A program made the position numbers and the translations under genes. DNA of 64,000 bases, from positions 62,001 through 126,000 of the forward strand of contig NZ_WLYS01000001.1 in NCBI RefSeq assembly GCF_011316935.1, given 5' to 3'. This DNA comes from Sphingobacterium chungjuense. Lineage in GTDB: Bacteria; Bacteroidota; Bacteroidia; Sphingobacteriales; Sphingobacteriaceae. Within the stretch, counting starts at the first letter, position 1; the number at the start of each line of letters is the position of its first letter. The notes under the pieces were generated by a model, which was not told the origin of the DNA, searched no databases, and was given only the letters and a program-made list of their open reading frames with translations. Positions 9,406 to 19,187 of this stretch are shown here, in pieces.

Positions 9406-10770
9406 ATGACATTATCTCCTTTAACTGCTGTCACTCCTATCGATGGCAGGTATTACCATACGACAAACGAGCTTTCTGCCTACTTCTCTGAATTTGCGCT
9501 GATTAAATACCGCGTATTGGTTGAAGTAGAATATTTTATTGCCCTAAGCACTTCTGGTATTCCGCAAATGGCACATCTCGATGGAAGCCTCAACGACAAA
9601 CTTCGTGAGATTTATCAAAATTTTAGTTTAGAAGATGCCCAATGGATCAAAGACACCGAAAAGGTGACCAACCACGACGTAAAGGCGGTTGAGTATTTCT
9701 TGAAGCATAAATTCGAATTGTTGGGCTTGCATGATTCATTGGAATTTATCCACTTCGGCCTTACCTCGCAAGATATTAATAATACGGCTATCCCCTATTC
9801 TTGGAAAGCGGCTTTGGAAGAAGTGTATCTACCAACATTACAAGAATTGGTGAATGAATTGAAAGGTTTAGCTACAGAATGGCGCGACATTCCGATGTTG
9901 GCGCGTACACACGGGCAACCTGCTTCTCCAACGACGTTGGGAAAAGAAGTTTTTGTTTTTGTAGAACGCTTGGAAAAACAATTGGACTTATTGGCTCAGG
10001 TGCCGCATTCGGCCAAGTTTGGTGGTGCTACAGGAAATTTCAATGCGCACACGGTGGCGTATCCAACGCAAAACTGGGTAGCTTTTGGGAATCAATTTGT
10101 GCAGGAAAACTTAGGTTTATCGCGGTCGCAAACAACGACACAGATCGAGCATTACGATAATTTTGCTGCAAGCTGTGATGCGTTGAAGCGTATCAACAAT
10201 ATATTGATCGACTTGTGTAGAGATGTGTGGTCTTATATTTCTATCGATTATTTTAAGCAGAAAATCACAGCCGGACAGATTGGTTCGTCGGCAATGCCGC
10301 ATAAAGTAAATCCCATTGATTTTGAAAATGCGGAAGGCAATTTAGGCATTGCTAATGCTATTTTTGAGCATCTAGCTGCCAAATTACCGATCTCTAGATT
10401 GCAGCGCGATTTGACGGATTCTACCGTATTGCGCAATATTGGCGTACCATTTGGGCATACCTTGATTGCTTTCAAATCTACCTTGCGCGGATTGCGTAAA
10501 TTGATCTTGAACCAAGATGCGCTGGCCAAAGATTTGGAAAACAATTGGGCAGTCGTGGCCGAAGCGATTCAGACGATTCTTCGTCGGGAAGGCTATCCAA
10601 AACCATACGAAGCATTGAAAGATTTGACCCGCACCAATTCGCACATCACGCAAGAAACTATTGCAGAATTTGTTCAGAATCTAAACGTATCAGAAGATGT
10701 AAAACAAGAGCTGATCGCGATCTCGCCAAGCACCTACATTGGAGTGAAGGCGGCAGGTTTTACGGATTAA
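9406..10770 (+). CDS. purB: Adenylosuccinate lyase
   Basis: Cleaves adenylosuccinate and SAICAR in purine synthesis, cytoplasmic. 454 residues, typical for the longer E. coli-like PurB. The start TAVTPIDGRY is diagnostic. The flexible signature loop SSAMPHKVNPIDFENAEGN begins at residue 294 and carries the catalytic Ser295. TSQDINNTA and the ARTHGQPA segment (about residue 165) are also present. It stands alone behind its own promoter. Confidence 0.97.
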   Translation: MTLSPLTAVTPIDGRYYHTTNELSAYFSEFALIKYRVLVEVEYFIALSTSGIPQMAHLDGSLNDKLREIYQNFSLEDAQWIKDTEKVTNHDVKAVEYFLKHKFELLGLHDSLEFIHFGLTSQDINNTAIPYSWKAALEEVYLPTLQELVNELKGLATEWRDIPMLARTHGQPASPTTLGKEVFVFVERLEKQLDLLAQVPHSAKFGGATGNFNAHTVAYPTQNWVAFGNQFVQENLGLSRSQTTTQIEHYDNFAASCDALKRINNILIDLCRDVWSYISIDYFKQKITAGQIGSSAMPHKVNPIDFENAEGNLGIANAIFEHLAAKLPISRLQRDLTDSTVLRNIGVPFGHTLIAFKSTLRGLRKLILNQDALAKDLENNWAVVAEAIQTILRREGYPKPYEALKDLTRTNSHITQETIAEFVQNLNVSEDVKQELIAISPSTYIGVKAAGFTD

Positions 10771-10795
10771 TGACGAGTGTAAAATTTTCATCACG

Positions 10796-10803
10796 TATAT
10801 TTG
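10796..10803 (+). promoter_or_regulatory. -7 promoter element TATATTTG for the Nfu-type gene
   Basis: A TANNTTTG match 27 nt before the start codon; no clear -33 partner. Confidence 0.4.
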
Positions 10804-10830
10804 TAAAAGTTATACCCATTTGAAATTACC

Positions 10831-11385
10831 ATGGCTACGATAAACGTATATACAGAAACAACACCTAACCCAGCTACCATGAAGTTTTTGGTCAATAAAT
10901 TATTGATCAATGGCAGTGTGGATTTCCCAGATCAGGAGAAAGCGCAGGCATCTCCATTTGCAAGAGAATTATTCAAATTCAACTTCGTGAATGGTGTATT
11001 TTTCGCGAGCAACTTTGTGACGATTACGAAAACTGACGATGCTGATTGGAGCGATATCGAGGCCTTGCTAAAGGAGTTCGTCAAGGGCGCTGTGGAATCA
11101 GAATTGAAGGTGCAAGAAGTAGTTGCTGATGAGAATGTATCTTTCGAAGGCACAGAAACTGAAGTTAAGATACAACAGGTACTGCACGATTATGTACGCC
11201 CTGCTGTAGAGCAAGATGGTGGAGCGATTGCTTACAAATCTTTTGAAAATGGCACGGTAACCGTAGAGCTTCGTGGTTCTTGCAGTGGTTGCCCGTCTTC
11301 TACCATTACGCTTAAAGCGGGTATTGAAGGCTTATTGAAAAGAATGGTGCCTGATGTAGAGGAAGTGGTAGCAGAAGCAATGTAA
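10831..11385 (+). CDS. Nfu-type Fe-S cluster carrier (Nfu_N + NifU C-terminal domain)
   Basis: Scaffold or carrier that passes [4Fe-4S] clusters to apoproteins. The N-terminal Nfu_N domain (about 1-88; TETTPNPATMKFLVN start) is the form shared with mitochondrial NFU1. The C-terminal NifU domain (about 105-184) holds the cluster-binding CxxC at C151 and C154 in GSCSGCPSST. 184 residues is normal for this architecture. It has its own promoter and a strong terminator, so it is not part of a suf operon. Confidence 0.9.
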   Translation: MATINVYTETTPNPATMKFLVNKLLINGSVDFPDQEKAQASPFARELFKFNFVNGVFFASNFVTITKTDDADWSDIEALLKEFVKGAVESELKVQEVVADENVSFEGTETEVKIQQVLHDYVRPAVEQDGGAIAYKSFENGTVTVELRGSCSGCPSSTITLKAGIEGLLKRMVPDVEEVVAEAM

Positions 11386-11423
11386 TTCTCTCTACAAGTA
11401 CTTTAGACAATTTCAAGATAGTC

Positions 11424-11457
11424 GAAGGGCATGTTGCAATAGCAACATGCCCTTCTT
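11424..11457 (+). terminator. Rho-independent terminator after the Nfu-type gene
   Basis: 14-bp perfect arms (11424-11437 GAAGGGCATGTTGC, 11442-11455) with an AATA loop, then a short pyrimidine run. Confidence 0.75.
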
Positions 11458-11541
11458 GCATTTCAGCTCTGCACGCTGCGATAAAATTCTTCGCTAATCA
11501 TTGCGTGATTCTATAAAATAGAAAATAAAATAATCTATTAA

Positions 11542-11573
11542 TTTGGTAGACTTTAATAAATGTTTTACATTTG
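11542..11573 (+). promoter_or_regulatory. Consensus promoter of the SusCD-sulfatase operon, TTTG-N20-TACATTTG
   Basis: The -33 TTTG (11542-11545) and -7 TACATTTG (11566-11573) match the Bacteroidota consensus with a 20-nt spacer. The SusC start lies 265 nt downstream of the -7 word, so the transcript has a long leader (about 255 nt). Confidence 0.75.
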
Positions 11574-11617
11574 CTTATAACGAACAAAATTAACTAAAAA
11601 TAAAAATCAGTTTTTAT

Positions 11618-11710
11618 ATGAGCAATACAATACGTAATACATTAACGGATGTCAACGGGGTTCATCCATTCACTATATATTATTGTCCTTCACACTACAT
11701 GTGTATGTGA
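11618..11710 (+). CDS. Possible 30-residue leader peptide ending in Cys/Met codons
   Basis: A short ORF inside the long leader of the SusCD-sulfatase operon, about 40 nt after the predicted transcription start. It begins MSNTIRNTLTDVNG and ends YYCPSHYMCM, so the last eight codons hold two Cys and two Met codons. A tail dense in Cys/Met just upstream of a sulfatase operon resembles the arrangement of cysteine-sensing leader peptides known in actinobacteria; that comparison is inference. I could not find a clear terminator/antiterminator pair between 11711 and the SusC start, only short weak inverted repeats (for example CAAGTG and CACTTG near 11778). Coding status is unproven. Confidence 0.35.
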   Translation: MSNTIRNTLTDVNGVHPFTIYYCPSHYMCM

Positions 11711-11838
11711 GCCTAACTAGCTCTAGTTTTAAGCTTCAGCAAAAAATTCAGCTTCTCCTCCCAGCTTTATAGTAAATCAAGTGCCGTGTAATATATGACC
11801 CTCACTTGCCTTTATCATACCATTAACCATTCAAAAAA

Positions 11839-14800
11839 ATGAAAACTAAAAGAGTATCAAAATACTCTTGGCTATTACTGTTGTTGTTATCCATCATTTC
11901 TAGCAGCAAAGGACAACAAACCTCCCCTATCATTAACGCATCCTTGGAAGGCATCGTGATCGATGCGAATACCAAAGAACCAATCGAAGGCGCTACTGTG
12001 CAACTCGAAGCAGTTACACATCTTGTACGGACGGATGCTAGTGGAAAATTTGTCTTCGTGACGGGCCAAAAGCTTCCTTTTTCTGTGACAATTTCCTATG
12101 TGGGATATGCCACCAAAACATTAATTATTTCTAAATCTCCCACTGTTATCGAATTAGAAAGCGATTTGTCGGGTCTGGAGGAAGTCGTGATTGTTGGTTA
12201 TGGCGCAGTCAAGCGCAGAGATCTAACTGGAGCGGTTGCTTCTTTGCCCAATGAATACCTCAAACAAAATATATCGGCGTTAGATCAAGTACTAAAGGGC
12301 GGAATATCCGGTGTGCAGGTGACGCAGACTTCAGGTCAGCCCGGCGGTGGTGTGAGTGTACGCATTCGTGGCGGAGCGTCAATCCAAGGCGGAAACGAGC
12401 CATTATACGTTATCGATGGTTTTCCGATCTACAACCAACCCGAAAGCACCGGTATAAACTCCGGCACCGCTCTCAATCCATTAGCGAGCATTAACCCATC
12501 TGAAATAGAAAGCATGGAAGTGCTCAAAGACGCCGCAGCCACCGCCATATATGGATCTAGAGGTGCCAATGGTGTGGTGATAGTCACCACCAAAAAAGGA
12601 ATAAATGGCGGCGCAAAGCTCACGTATGACGGTACTTTCGGCGCACAAAGTGCTATTAAACAAATCGACGTTTTAGGTGCACAAGATTTCGCAACTCTTC
12701 GTAATGAAGTGATGTATGATACCAACCCCTCGCTTGGAAGACAGCAATATCTCTCGCAAAATGCCATAGATGCATTGGGAGCCGGCACCAATTGGCAGGA
12801 TGAAGCTTTTAGAACGGCACGAGTGTTGAACCAGCAATTATCTCTCCTAGGTGGTGGTGATCGGGTTCAATACTATGTTGGAGCAAATTACTTCGATCAA
12901 CAAGGCATCATCAAAAACACTGATTTCAAACGAATAGGTTTTCGTAGTAACATCAGTGCAAGACCTTATGAAAAGCTTCAAATAGGCGTCAACTTATCGA
13001 TTAATCGTACGCAGGCACAGATTGCACCAACCAGAATCGTCAATTCGCTTTTAATCATGCCTCCCACAGCCACTGTTTATGAAGCGGATGGAAGCTATAC
13101 ACTCCGAAATCCATTTGAAAACATCTTTGCCAACCCCATCGCTTCACTCTTGGAGACGACAAATCAACAAGTGGGACTGCGTACATTGGGAACTACTTTT
13201 GCACAATACGATATTGTGCCCGGTTTGCAGGCCAAAGTTCTATTGGGCGCAGATCTTAACACGCGCACGGATAAGTTCTATCTTCCTTCCTATATCTACG
13301 AAGGATCCGTCAATAATGGACGAGCCAATCTGGGAAGTTTAGATTATTACTCGTGGCTCAATGAGAATACCTTGACCTACACCAAATCGATCAACCAGCA
13401 TAATTTCAATATGCTGCTTGGGTTCACCCAGCAAGAGGCGCGCAGCGCCATCTTCAACGCAGGTTCTGAAAACTTCGTGACCGACGAATTGCTGTACAAC
13501 AGCCTACAAAGTGGATCTACTTTATTACGCCCAGAATCCGGATCGTATGCTTGGGTACTGCATTCTTTCATTAGCAGAGTCGGCTACAATTACCTCAACA
13601 AATATTATGCAACCGCCAGCCTGCGGCGAGACGGCAGTTCGCGATTTGGCGCAAACAATAAGTGGGGGAATTTTCCTTCTTTAGCCTTATCATGGCGCGT
13701 CAGCGAAGAAAACTTCCTGAAGGAAAGAGCGTCATTTCTGCAAGATCTGAAACTTCGTACCAGCTTCGGAATGACGGGTAATCTAGAAATCGGACAATAC
13801 CAATCGCTTTCTACCTTATATGCCCTCAATTATCAGATCGGCAACAGCATTGCGACTGGATTTGCTTCAAGAGGACTGCCCAACGAAAATTTGGGTTGGG
13901 AAACAACCTATCAATATGATGCCGGAATTGACCTATCTCTATTCAACAATCGGCTGCAATTCATCTTCGATTGGTATTATAAGAAAACCGACGATCTTCT
14001 ACTCAATGTAGAAGTGCCTTGGACATCGGGGTATGCCAACTCCTTAAAAAACTTTGGTTCCGTTCGAAATACCGGCCTAGAGCTTAATCTTAAAAGCAGC
14101 AATATTACCGGTAAACTAACATGGACTACAGACCTAAACTTATCCTTGAATAGAAACAAGGTGTTGTCGCTTGCCGATGGAAATTCTTCGCTAATCATAG
14201 GCAACTACATCATCCAAGTCGGGCAACCATTGGGCACATTCTACGGTGCTGCGACCGATGGCATTCTTCAATTAGGCGAAGAAACGACGCGCGGCGTGTA
14301 TACTGGTAATGCTATACCCAGAGCTGGTGATCGACTTTATGTGGACGTAGATGGAGATGGTCAATTCACGACGGCTAATGACCGACGAATACTTGGCAAC
14401 GCACAACCAAATTATCTATTTGGTATCACCAACACCCTATATTATAAAGGATTTGACCTGAGCATACTCGTTCAGGGAACAGTGGGAAACAAAATTCTGA
14501 ATATCAATAGACAAGAACTAGAGATGTTTACCGGACAACAAAATGCTTCGACAGATGCGTTGCAACGCTGGACTCCAGAAAATCCGTCGAACTCCTACCC
14601 AAGGGCAAAGCTGGACCCCGCACCCATCTTCTCCGATCAATTCGTCGAAGACGGATCTTTCCTACGATTGCAATCACTACAATTCGGTTATACAATTCCA
14701 AAAAGCTGGAGCAATCATACCCTATCCAGCGTGCGCTTTTATATGGTAGGTCAAAACTTGTTGACATGGACAAAATATCGTGGATTTGATCCGGAGGTTA

Positions 14801-14889
14801 CCTCGGGTAGCAATGTACAAATTGGTACGGATCTCGGCATTTATCCCGTTGCAAAATCCTTATCAATCGGCGCATCGATTACATTTTAA
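11839..14889 (+). CDS. SusC/RagA-type TonB-dependent outer-membrane transporter
   Basis: Imports an oligomeric substrate across the outer membrane with its SusD partner, energised by TonB. 1016 residues. Signal peptide at about 1-26, carboxypeptidase-regulatory-like domain at about 35-110 (SLEGIVIDANTKEPIEGATV), then the conserved plug start EEVVIVGYGAVKRRDLTGAV and VRIRGGASIQGGNEPLYVID. The Asn- and Tyr-rich beta-barrel ends in the aromatic terminal strand SIGASITF. First full gene of the operon; SusD follows after 15 bp. The linked sulfatase suggests a sulfated substrate (inference). Confidence 0.95.
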   Translation: MKTKRVSKYSWLLLLLLSIISSSKGQQTSPIINASLEGIVIDANTKEPIEGATVQLEAVTHLVRTDASGKFVFVTGQKLPFSVTISYVGYATKTLIISKSPTVIELESDLSGLEEVVIVGYGAVKRRDLTGAVASLPNEYLKQNISALDQVLKGGISGVQVTQTSGQPGGGVSVRIRGGASIQGGNEPLYVIDGFPIYNQPESTGINSGTALNPLASINPSEIESMEVLKDAAATAIYGSRGANGVVIVTTKKGINGGAKLTYDGTFGAQSAIKQIDVLGAQDFATLRNEVMYDTNPSLGRQQYLSQNAIDALGAGTNWQDEAFRTARVLNQQLSLLGGGDRVQYYVGANYFDQQGIIKNTDFKRIGFRSNISARPYEKLQIGVNLSINRTQAQIAPTRIVNSLLIMPPTATVYEADGSYTLRNPFENIFANPIASLLETTNQQVGLRTLGTTFAQYDIVPGLQAKVLLGADLNTRTDKFYLPSYIYEGSVNNGRANLGSLDYYSWLNENTLTYTKSINQHNFNMLLGFTQQEARSAIFNAGSENFVTDELLYNSLQSGSTLLRPESGSYAWVLHSFISRVGYNYLNKYYATASLRRDGSSRFGANNKWGNFPSLALSWRVSEENFLKERASFLQDLKLRTSFGMTGNLEIGQYQSLSTLYALNYQIGNSIATGFASRGLPNENLGWETTYQYDAGIDLSLFNNRLQFIFDWYYKKTDDLLLNVEVPWTSGYANSLKNFGSVRNTGLELNLKSSNITGKLTWTTDLNLSLNRNKVLSLADGNSSLIIGNYIIQVGQPLGTFYGAATDGILQLGEETTRGVYTGNAIPRAGDRLYVDVDGDGQFTTANDRRILGNAQPNYLFGITNTLYYKGFDLSILVQGTVGNKILNINRQELEMFTGQQNASTDALQRWTPENPSNSYPRAKLDPAPIFSDQFVEDGSFLRLQSLQFGYTIPKSWSNHTLSSVRFYMVGQNLLTWTKYRGFDPEVTSGSNVQIGTDLGIYPVAKSLSIGASITF

Positions 14890-14904
14890 ATAAAAGCACA
14901 TATC

Positions 14905-16374
14905 ATGAATCACAAGATCATTATAGCATATACTTCTCTATTGAGTACCTTGTCTGCTTGTTCTACTTTAGAGGAAAAGCCAGAGGCGTTATTAGTTTCC
15001 GAGCAGTTTTACCTGACAGAAGTACAAGCTACATCTGCTGTGACAGGCACGTATCGCAAATTGTATGAGAGCGGACAATCTTTATACAACAGCCTCATTC
15101 AGATTGGTGTAGAAATGGCGACAGATGATTACGAAGCCGGACCGCGTGCCCGTAACCCACATGTGCGCGCGATCAGTGGGCTAACGCATGATGCATCTAA
15201 CGACCGCATGGAACAACTGTGGAAACAGAGCTACGATGCGATCAACGCATCTAATCTGAACATCAAAAATATTACCGCGATGACCGATAATCAGATTAGA
15301 CCAAATATTAAAAATCGCCTATTACTCGAAGCTAAGTTTCTTCGCGCTTTGCATTACTTTAATCTGGTGCGCTGGTTTGGAGATGTTCCGTTGATAATAG
15401 ATCCTGTAACTTCATTGACACCCGCTCAGCTCTACGTATCTAAATCTTCCGAAGAAACGATTTATACACAGATACAGAACGATCTACTCGAAGCACAGGA
15501 CTTGCCCGGTTATCTCGAATACAATGAACTAGACCGAGGTCGTGCTACGCGTGGCGCAGCCAAAAGCCTACTGGCCAAAGTATATTTAACACAAGAGCTT
15601 TGGCAATTGGCCAGAGACAAGAGTAAAGAGGTCATCGATGAAGAAGGCTATGGCTTATTCAACACCTTCGCAGAGGTATTTGCCACCGATCGCAAAAATG
15701 GCGTAGAACATATCTTTTCCGCGCAGTTTCAGGGAAACAGCGGCTATCAGGGCAACAGCTTGGCGAGTCGTTCCGCGCCTGCAGATATTCCCGGTATTAA
15801 TGGAGATTATGCTGATGCACTGCATCTTGAAGGTAGGCTATACCAAGCATTCGAAAGCACAGATAGTCGGCGAACTATCACCTTTACCACGGGAAAAACT
15901 TCACCGGTAGACGGACAATATTATGGCTTAGCCCAACCACAATTCGATAAGTATTATGACGAAAGTGTAATTGGAAATCAGGATCAGTCTTCTAAAAATC
16001 TGCCGATTATCCGCTTTGCTGAGGTATTATTAATATATGCCGAAGCAGAAAATGAACTAAGCGCGGCACCATCTCCCGAAGCCATCTCTGCGCTAAATAA
16101 AGTACGCGCCAGAGCAAATGCCACACTGTATCTAGGCGGAGACGACGGCGATAGCTTTCGGGAATTGATCTTCGAAGAAAGACGAAAAGAACTGGTCTAT
16201 GAATATCAGCGCTGGTTTGATTTAGCCAGACGTGGTGCAGACTATTATGTCGCAAAACTGCGAACCGCCAATAAATTACTAGCAGCACCACGTCACATTC
16301 ACTTTCCCACACCGCAGCGCGAACTCAACATTAACCCAAATCTTAGCCAGCACCCCGATTGGATCAATTTTTAA
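14905..16374 (+). CDS. SusD/RagB-type substrate-binding outer-membrane lipoprotein
   Basis: Forms the lid of the SusC transporter and binds the glycan outside the cell. 489 residues. Lipobox LSAC places the lipidated Cys at residue 19. The helical TPR-like SusD fold is indicated by LEAKFLRALHYFNLVRWFGDVPLI (about 140-163, written here as the well-known RALHYFNLV segment) and by the C-terminal RFAEVLLIYAEAENE and EERRKELVYEYQRWFDLAR motifs. The sulfatase start follows 14 bp after the stop. Confidence 0.95.
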   Translation: MNHKIIIAYTSLLSTLSACSTLEEKPEALLVSEQFYLTEVQATSAVTGTYRKLYESGQSLYNSLIQIGVEMATDDYEAGPRARNPHVRAISGLTHDASNDRMEQLWKQSYDAINASNLNIKNITAMTDNQIRPNIKNRLLLEAKFLRALHYFNLVRWFGDVPLIIDPVTSLTPAQLYVSKSSEETIYTQIQNDLLEAQDLPGYLEYNELDRGRATRGAAKSLLAKVYLTQELWQLARDKSKEVIDEEGYGLFNTFAEVFATDRKNGVEHIFSAQFQGNSGYQGNSLASRSAPADIPGINGDYADALHLEGRLYQAFESTDSRRTITFTTGKTSPVDGQYYGLAQPQFDKYYDESVIGNQDQSSKNLPIIRFAEVLLIYAEAENELSAAPSPEAISALNKVRARANATLYLGGDDGDSFRELIFEERRKELVYEYQRWFDLARRGADYYVAKLRTANKLLAAPRHIHFPTPQRELNINPNLSQHPDWINF

Positions 16375-16388
16375 AAAAAAACGCTATC

Positions 16389-17993
16389 ATGAAGAAGATA
16401 CTCACCAGCATGTTCGTACTATGTGGTCTTTACACTGCGGCACATGCGCAAAGCAATATACGACCCAATATCATTTTGATACTAGCGGACGACTTAGGTT
16501 ACTCAGACTTAGGAGCCTACGGCTCTGAAATAGCAACACCACATCTAGATCGTCTGGCTCAAGAAGGCATGCGCTTCCAACAGTTTTACAACAACTCGAT
16601 ATGCGCGCCCACCAGAGCTTCCTTGATTACCGGCCAGTATCAGCACAAAGCGGGCGTCGGCTATTTTTCGAACGATCTTGGATTGCCGGCCTATCAAGGT
16701 TACATCAACGCCGAATCATTAACTTTTGCCGAAGTACTTCAAGCTAATGGTTACCTCACACTCACTTCTGGCAAATGGCATGTATCGGGCAATGGCCAGA
16801 GTTATCCTTGGCAGCGCGGTTTTGAAAAAGTTTTTCCAAAAAATGAAAAATCCGCCAATACCGGAGCGCCCACATTCGGCAGCGTAGAGACAGATGATGA
16901 AGGTTATCCACTCGCAGATTACTACAGTACCAATGTGATCAACATGCATGCAGAGCAATTTTTGGATGAGATCAAAGGACAGTGTCAACCATTTTTTCTT
17001 TATTTGGCACACACCGCACCGCATTGGCCATTGATAGCGCTTCCAGAAGATATCGCCAAATACAACGGCAGGTACGACAAGGGTTGGTTTGCTTTGCGGG
17101 AAGAACGCTTTGAGCGCCAAAAGAAATTAGGAATTGTGGATCAGCATACAATTCGCTCCATCCCAGAAGAAGACCTGTACAAGTGGGACAAACTGTCGTA
17201 CGATCAGCAGCAAGCTTGGGCAAGAAAAATGGAGGTATTTGCTGCAATGGTAGATCGTCTGGATCAAAGCATTGGCTCCTTGCTTAGCAAGCTAGAACAA
17301 AATGGCCAATTGGATAATACCGTTATCTTATTTTTATCGGATAATGGTGCTCCCGCTGAAGATTTGATCACATGGTTTGGTGGCGCTCGCGCAAATAAAG
17401 GGCCGGTAGGAACAGTGGGATCTTTTGAATCACAGAGCAAAAATTGGTCTTATGCTTCGAACACGCCTTTCAAAGCGTACAAAGATTATTTGCATGAAGG
17501 GGTAATCAACAGTCCATTCATCGCTTGGTTTCCAAAAAAGATTAAAGCCAATACCGTCGTGCAAGGCACAGGGCATGTGATAGATTTGGCGCCTACCTTG
17601 TATGAGTTAGCGCAAGCCGAATACCCGAAAAATTATCAGGCCGTGCAGTCCCACCCGTTGCCCGGCAAAAGTTTAGTCCCAGTACTCACGGGTATATCAC
17701 AAACCGTAGACCGTCCTGAAGGTCTTTTTTGGGAACGAGCTGGCAATCGAGCTGCACGCATGGGCAAATGGAAGTTGGTATCTACTTGGCCATCCTATAG
17801 CTGGGAATTGTACGATTTGGAGCAAGATCCGACCGAAACGAATGATGTAGCGAAACAACAACCGGCTGAAGTTTCCCGTCTTGCAACGGCCTATTTTAAT
17901 TGGGCTAATCAAAATGACGTGGTTGATTTTTACTTACTGGAAGATAAGGAACCACAAGAGATGAAAAAATTCAGAGCAAGCAAACAACAATAA
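16389..17993 (+). CDS. Arylsulfatase A-type sulfatase with Cys formylglycine motif
   Basis: Hydrolyses a sulfate ester, probably in the periplasm. I chose ATG 16389 because it gives a signal peptide MKKILTSMFVLCGLYTAAHAQ and 534 residues; the upstream in-frame TTG is inside the SusD end. Metal-binding D34-D35 sits in ILADDLGYSD. The modification motif CxPxR is at C72 (ICAPTRASLITG), so the active-site formylglycine would be made from Cys. FLSDNGAPAED supplies the later metal ligands. The catalytic Cys matches the next gene, an FGE-type modifying enzyme. Substrate not predictable. Confidence 0.93.
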   Translation: MKKILTSMFVLCGLYTAAHAQSNIRPNIILILADDLGYSDLGAYGSEIATPHLDRLAQEGMRFQQFYNNSICAPTRASLITGQYQHKAGVGYFSNDLGLPAYQGYINAESLTFAEVLQANGYLTLTSGKWHVSGNGQSYPWQRGFEKVFPKNEKSANTGAPTFGSVETDDEGYPLADYYSTNVINMHAEQFLDEIKGQCQPFFLYLAHTAPHWPLIALPEDIAKYNGRYDKGWFALREERFERQKKLGIVDQHTIRSIPEEDLYKWDKLSYDQQQAWARKMEVFAAMVDRLDQSIGSLLSKLEQNGQLDNTVILFLSDNGAPAEDLITWFGGARANKGPVGTVGSFESQSKNWSYASNTPFKAYKDYLHEGVINSPFIAWFPKKIKANTVVQGTGHVIDLAPTLYELAQAEYPKNYQAVQSHPLPGKSLVPVLTGISQTVDRPEGLFWERAGNRAARMGKWKLVSTWPSYSWELYDLEQDPTETNDVAKQQPAEVSRLATAYFNWANQNDVVDFYLLEDKEPQEMKKFRASKQQ

Positions 17994-18107
17994 TGTACAG
18001 CTGCGATCCAACTATCAACTACATAAAAGTATCAAGGTCACTAGAACAAAACGAATATCTTGCTCCTACAAAATCAAATATTACACTTATAAGTATGTTA
18101 AAACAGT

Positions 18108-19187
18108 ATGAAACTTCTTAAAGGAATAGTAAAAATAGTGCTAATAGGCTTGCTAATTTCCAAGCAAATGTATGCACAAGAACTACCTTCTTGCTGCACC
18201 GATAACATCGTGTCGCGCGCAGCACTCTTAGCGCAGCATGACCGCGAAACACAGCAGGATTCTAAGTTTGCACCGGAAACTCAAATGATACTTATCCAAG
18301 GAGGCACATTCTCTATGGGAAGCACCCGCTTCCCTGACGCACAAATAATTCGAGATGTAACGATATCCGATTTTTGGATTGATGCGACAGAAGTAACCAA
18401 TGCACAATTTGCCCGTTTCGTAGAAGCGACCGGCTATATTACGGTGGCTGAACGGGCGCTGAATCCTCAAGATTTTCCGGGAGTAAATCCTGATTTACTT
18501 GTTCCCGGATCTGCCGTATATAGCCCTACTGATGCGGTGAATGGTTTTCAAAATCACTTACAATGGTGGCAATTCGTTCCATCTGCATCTTGGCATCATC
18601 CGGAAGGGCCAGAGAGCAACATCAGCGGTCGCGAAAATCATCCAGTCGTACATGTAGCTTATGAAGATGCTGAAGCCTATGCAAAATGGACTGGCAAACG
18701 CTTACCAACAGAGGCCGAGTGGGAATATACGGCAAGAGGCGGCTCAGACTCTAATGCCGAATTTTATTGGGGAAATGATTTGAAAATAGACGGTAAATGG
18801 CAAGCCAATATTTTTCAAGGAACATTTCCTGAGAACAACACCAAAGAGGATGGGTACACACATACTGCACCAGTCGGCGCTTTCCCACCTAATGGCTACG
18901 GGCTCTATGATATGTCGGGAAATGTATGGGAATGGTGTTCTGATTTCTACCAACCAAGCTATGATCCAATGCAAACTTCTGATCCAACAGGCCCAAAATC
19001 GTCCTACGATCCACAAGAGCCCCGTGCCATAAAACGGGTACAGCGCGGCGGCTCTTTCTTATGTAATGATCAATATTGCGAACGCTACAAAGCAGGTGCA
19101 CGCGGCAAAGGTGAAGTCAATAGCACGACAAATCATATTGGCTTTCGCTGCGTCAGCGATGTGACTACTATCCAAAATCGTGAATGA
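18108..19187 (+). CDS. Exported formylglycine-generating enzyme (SUMF1/FGE family) with both active-site Cys
   Basis: Oxidises the CxPxR cysteine of sulfatases to formylglycine. 359 residues, signal peptide at about 1-23 (ending QMYAQ). FGE-sulfatase fold: MILIQGGTFSMGS (60-72), DATEVTNAQFARF, RLPTEAEWEYTARGG, GNVWEWCSDFY. The catalytic pair seen in human SUMF1 is kept as C319 and C324 in GGSFLCNDQYCERY, with GFRC at 348. Many bacterial family members lack this pair, so this looks like a genuine FGE. It sits 114 bp after the sulfatase, same strand. The leader implies that maturation takes place outside the cytoplasm. Confidence 0.88.
   Translation: MKLLKGIVKIVLIGLLISKQMYAQELPSCCTDNIVSRAALLAQHDRETQQDSKFAPETQMILIQGGTFSMGSTRFPDAQIIRDVTISDFWIDATEVTNAQFARFVEATGYITVAERALNPQDFPGVNPDLLVPGSAVYSPTDAVNGFQNHLQWWQFVPSASWHHPEGPESNISGRENHPVVHVAYEDAEAYAKWTGKRLPTEAEWEYTARGGSDSNAEFYWGNDLKIDGKWQANIFQGTFPENNTKEDGYTHTAPVGAFPPNGYGLYDMSGNVWEWCSDFYQPSYDPMQTSDPTGPKSSYDPQEPRAIKRVQRGGSFLCNDQYCERYKAGARGKGEVNSTTNHIGFRCVSDVTTIQNRE

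Noticed and set aside
11711..11838. Transcription attenuator hairpin pair after the leader ORF
   Set aside because: Only 5-6 bp arms, no T-tract; insufficient to call a terminator.
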